Below, piece after piece: positions 4,802 through 5,534 of a stretch of DNA of 5,534 bases (its first letter is position 1; each line of letters starts with the position of its first letter). This DNA is from Candidatus Iainarchaeum sp. (lineage in GTDB: Archaea > Iainarchaeota > Iainarchaeia > Iainarchaeales > JAAZKV01), in the NCBI GenBank assembly GCA_026397035.1, contig JAPLVQ010000066.1:1-5534 (forward strand), read 5' to 3'. The translations under genes were made by a program, and so were the position numbers. Under the pieces are notes generated by a model. That model was not told where the DNA came from and searched no databases. It saw only the letters and a list, made by a program, of their open reading frames with translations.

Positions 4802-5534
4802 ATGAAAACCCTTCAAATTGTGCTTATGGGCTGGGAATACGACAGAATCGTATATGGCTTAAAGCAAAAACCAGCGAATAAGGTAATCTTTATCTCATCC
4901 GACCCAGTCAAGACTCCTGATAAGAGTTGGGGAAGAGCCTCAACAGATTTAGCAGAAAAAATCGGGACATCTATCAAACCAATAGTAGATTCAGAAATAG
5001 TGTTCTTCAACTACCACAATCTAGATGACTGTTTAAACAAAACAATTGCACTAATTGAGAAAGTCGTTAAAGAATATGATGAAGTAAATGTAAACATCTC
5101 CGCCGGCACAACGCTACTAAAGACTTCCATGATGCTTGCAGCACAATACTACCCAATCAAACTATTTTACATAATACCTGCACAATATACACATCCTGGC
5201 GAAATAATTACAACTGGCGTGAGGGGTTTAGTTGACTTACCAACAATAAATTTGAGTCAACTAGCTTTGCCTAAAAAGAAACAAGCTGAAATACTGCTAT
5301 TATTAAACGAAGAGCCCCAATCCTTTACTACCTTAACAAAGAGCTATGCGAAACACAAGGACATCAAAATTACACCAGATAAAATAAAGTCCTTAAAATC
5401 ATGGTTATTTTATTATCTAAAAAAGCTTGAACAACAAAACCTAATCAACACTCAAACGAAAAACAAAGAACTACTTATTGCTTTGAGTCAAACAGGAAAA
5501 TTCATCAAACTAATACTGGAACACAAATCCAAGC
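4802..5534 (+). CDS. Second CARF-like winged-helix regulator, partial (3' end beyond window)
   Basis: The frame stays open from ATG 4802 to the window edge, giving 244 residues that align without gaps to residues 1-244 of the first copy. By hand count 13 residues differ (S18Y, I36V, N56T, L67V, N83A, L85I, I95V, I97V, A107T, A140V, S169N, L215I, T216N), about 95 % identity, against roughly 86 % identity of the DNA. Most base changes are silent, so both copies appear to be under purifying selection and functional. The changes cluster in the sensor half; two of them (I95V, I97V) flank the start of the presumed ligand loop and A107T lies within it, while nearly all of the winged helix is unchanged. 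Both proteins could therefore recognise the same DNA but respond differently to ligand; this is an inference. Confidence 0.8.
   Translation, partial: MKTLQIVLMGWEYDRIVYGLKQKPANKVIFISSDPVKTPDKSWGRASTDLAEKIGTSIKPIVDSEIVFFNYHNLDDCLNKTIALIEKVVKEYDEVNVNISAGTTLLKTSMMLAAQYYPIKLFYIIPAQYTHPGEIITTGVRGLVDLPTINLSQLALPKKKQAEILLLLNEEPQSFTTLTKSYAKHKDIKITPDKIKSLKSWLFYYLKKLEQQNLINTQTKNKELLIALSQTGKFIKLILEHKSK

Larger units (their letters stand above)
4730..5534. repeat. Right copy of the direct repeat (continues past the window)
   Basis: It is collinear with 680-1484 and begins only nine bases after the RT stop codon. It includes the 31-bp identical operator-like block, a TATA-like box and the second regulator gene. 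The two copies bracket the whole DGR cassette. Whether a second DGR unit follows lies outside the window. Confidence 0.9.

Noticed and set aside
4813..5010. Minus-strand open frame inside the second regulator
   Set aside because: It is antisense to a conserved coding copy.
680..5534. Assembly duplication of the regulator gene
   Set aside because: The copies differ at roughly 100 coding positions, mostly silent, which is real evolutionary divergence rather than a repeated contig segment.

Overview
The window looks archaeal. It is AT-rich, and it encodes a pilin-type class III signal peptide (an archaeal prepilin family), a TrmB-type regulator and two copies of a Csa3/HFX_2341-like CARF regulator. 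Several genes have a TATA-like box centred about 27 nt before the start codon, as expected for leaderless archaeal transcripts. A DPANN-type archaeon (for example Woesearchaeota or Pacearchaeota, where diversity-generating retroelements are known) is plausible, but this is inferred from gene content and no marker gene is present.

Layout. Bases 16-525 (minus strand) encode a short TrmB-like winged-helix regulator, divergent from the rest. Bases 526-751 are an intergenic region with inverted repeats and promoters. Bases 752-1534 encode a CARF-like plus winged-helix regulator. Bases 1653-2750 encode a secreted pilin-like protein whose C-terminus is a DUF1566/Lcl-type (C-type-lectin-like) domain. 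Bases 2898-3242 encode Avd. Bases 3243-3457 are a structured non-coding stretch. The template repeat lies at 3458-3570 and the reverse transcriptase ORF runs to 4720. From 4802 to the window edge there is a second, about 86 % identical copy of the CARF-like regulator.

The centre is a complete diversity-generating retroelement (DGR). The last 113 bp of the pilin-like gene's coding part (variable repeat, 2634-2746) align without gaps to 3458-3570 (template repeat). They differ at 20 positions, and 19 of these are adenines in the template. Avd and a DGR-type reverse transcriptase (IGNHTSQ and YVDD motifs) complete the machinery. The likely product is a pilus-displayed binding protein whose lectin-like face is rewritten at 13 residues.

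Three things are unusual. First, the template repeat is in frame with the reverse transcriptase and no start codon lies between them, so the enzyme probably carries a translated copy of the template as its N-terminus. Second, the cassette is bracketed by direct repeats of the CARF-like regulator, 4050 bp apart without indels, each preceded by an identical 31-bp palindromic operator-like block; this suggests ligand-sensing control of the DGR, or a tandem array of DGR units. Third, branched or competing hairpins lie just after the variable repeat and just before the template repeat.
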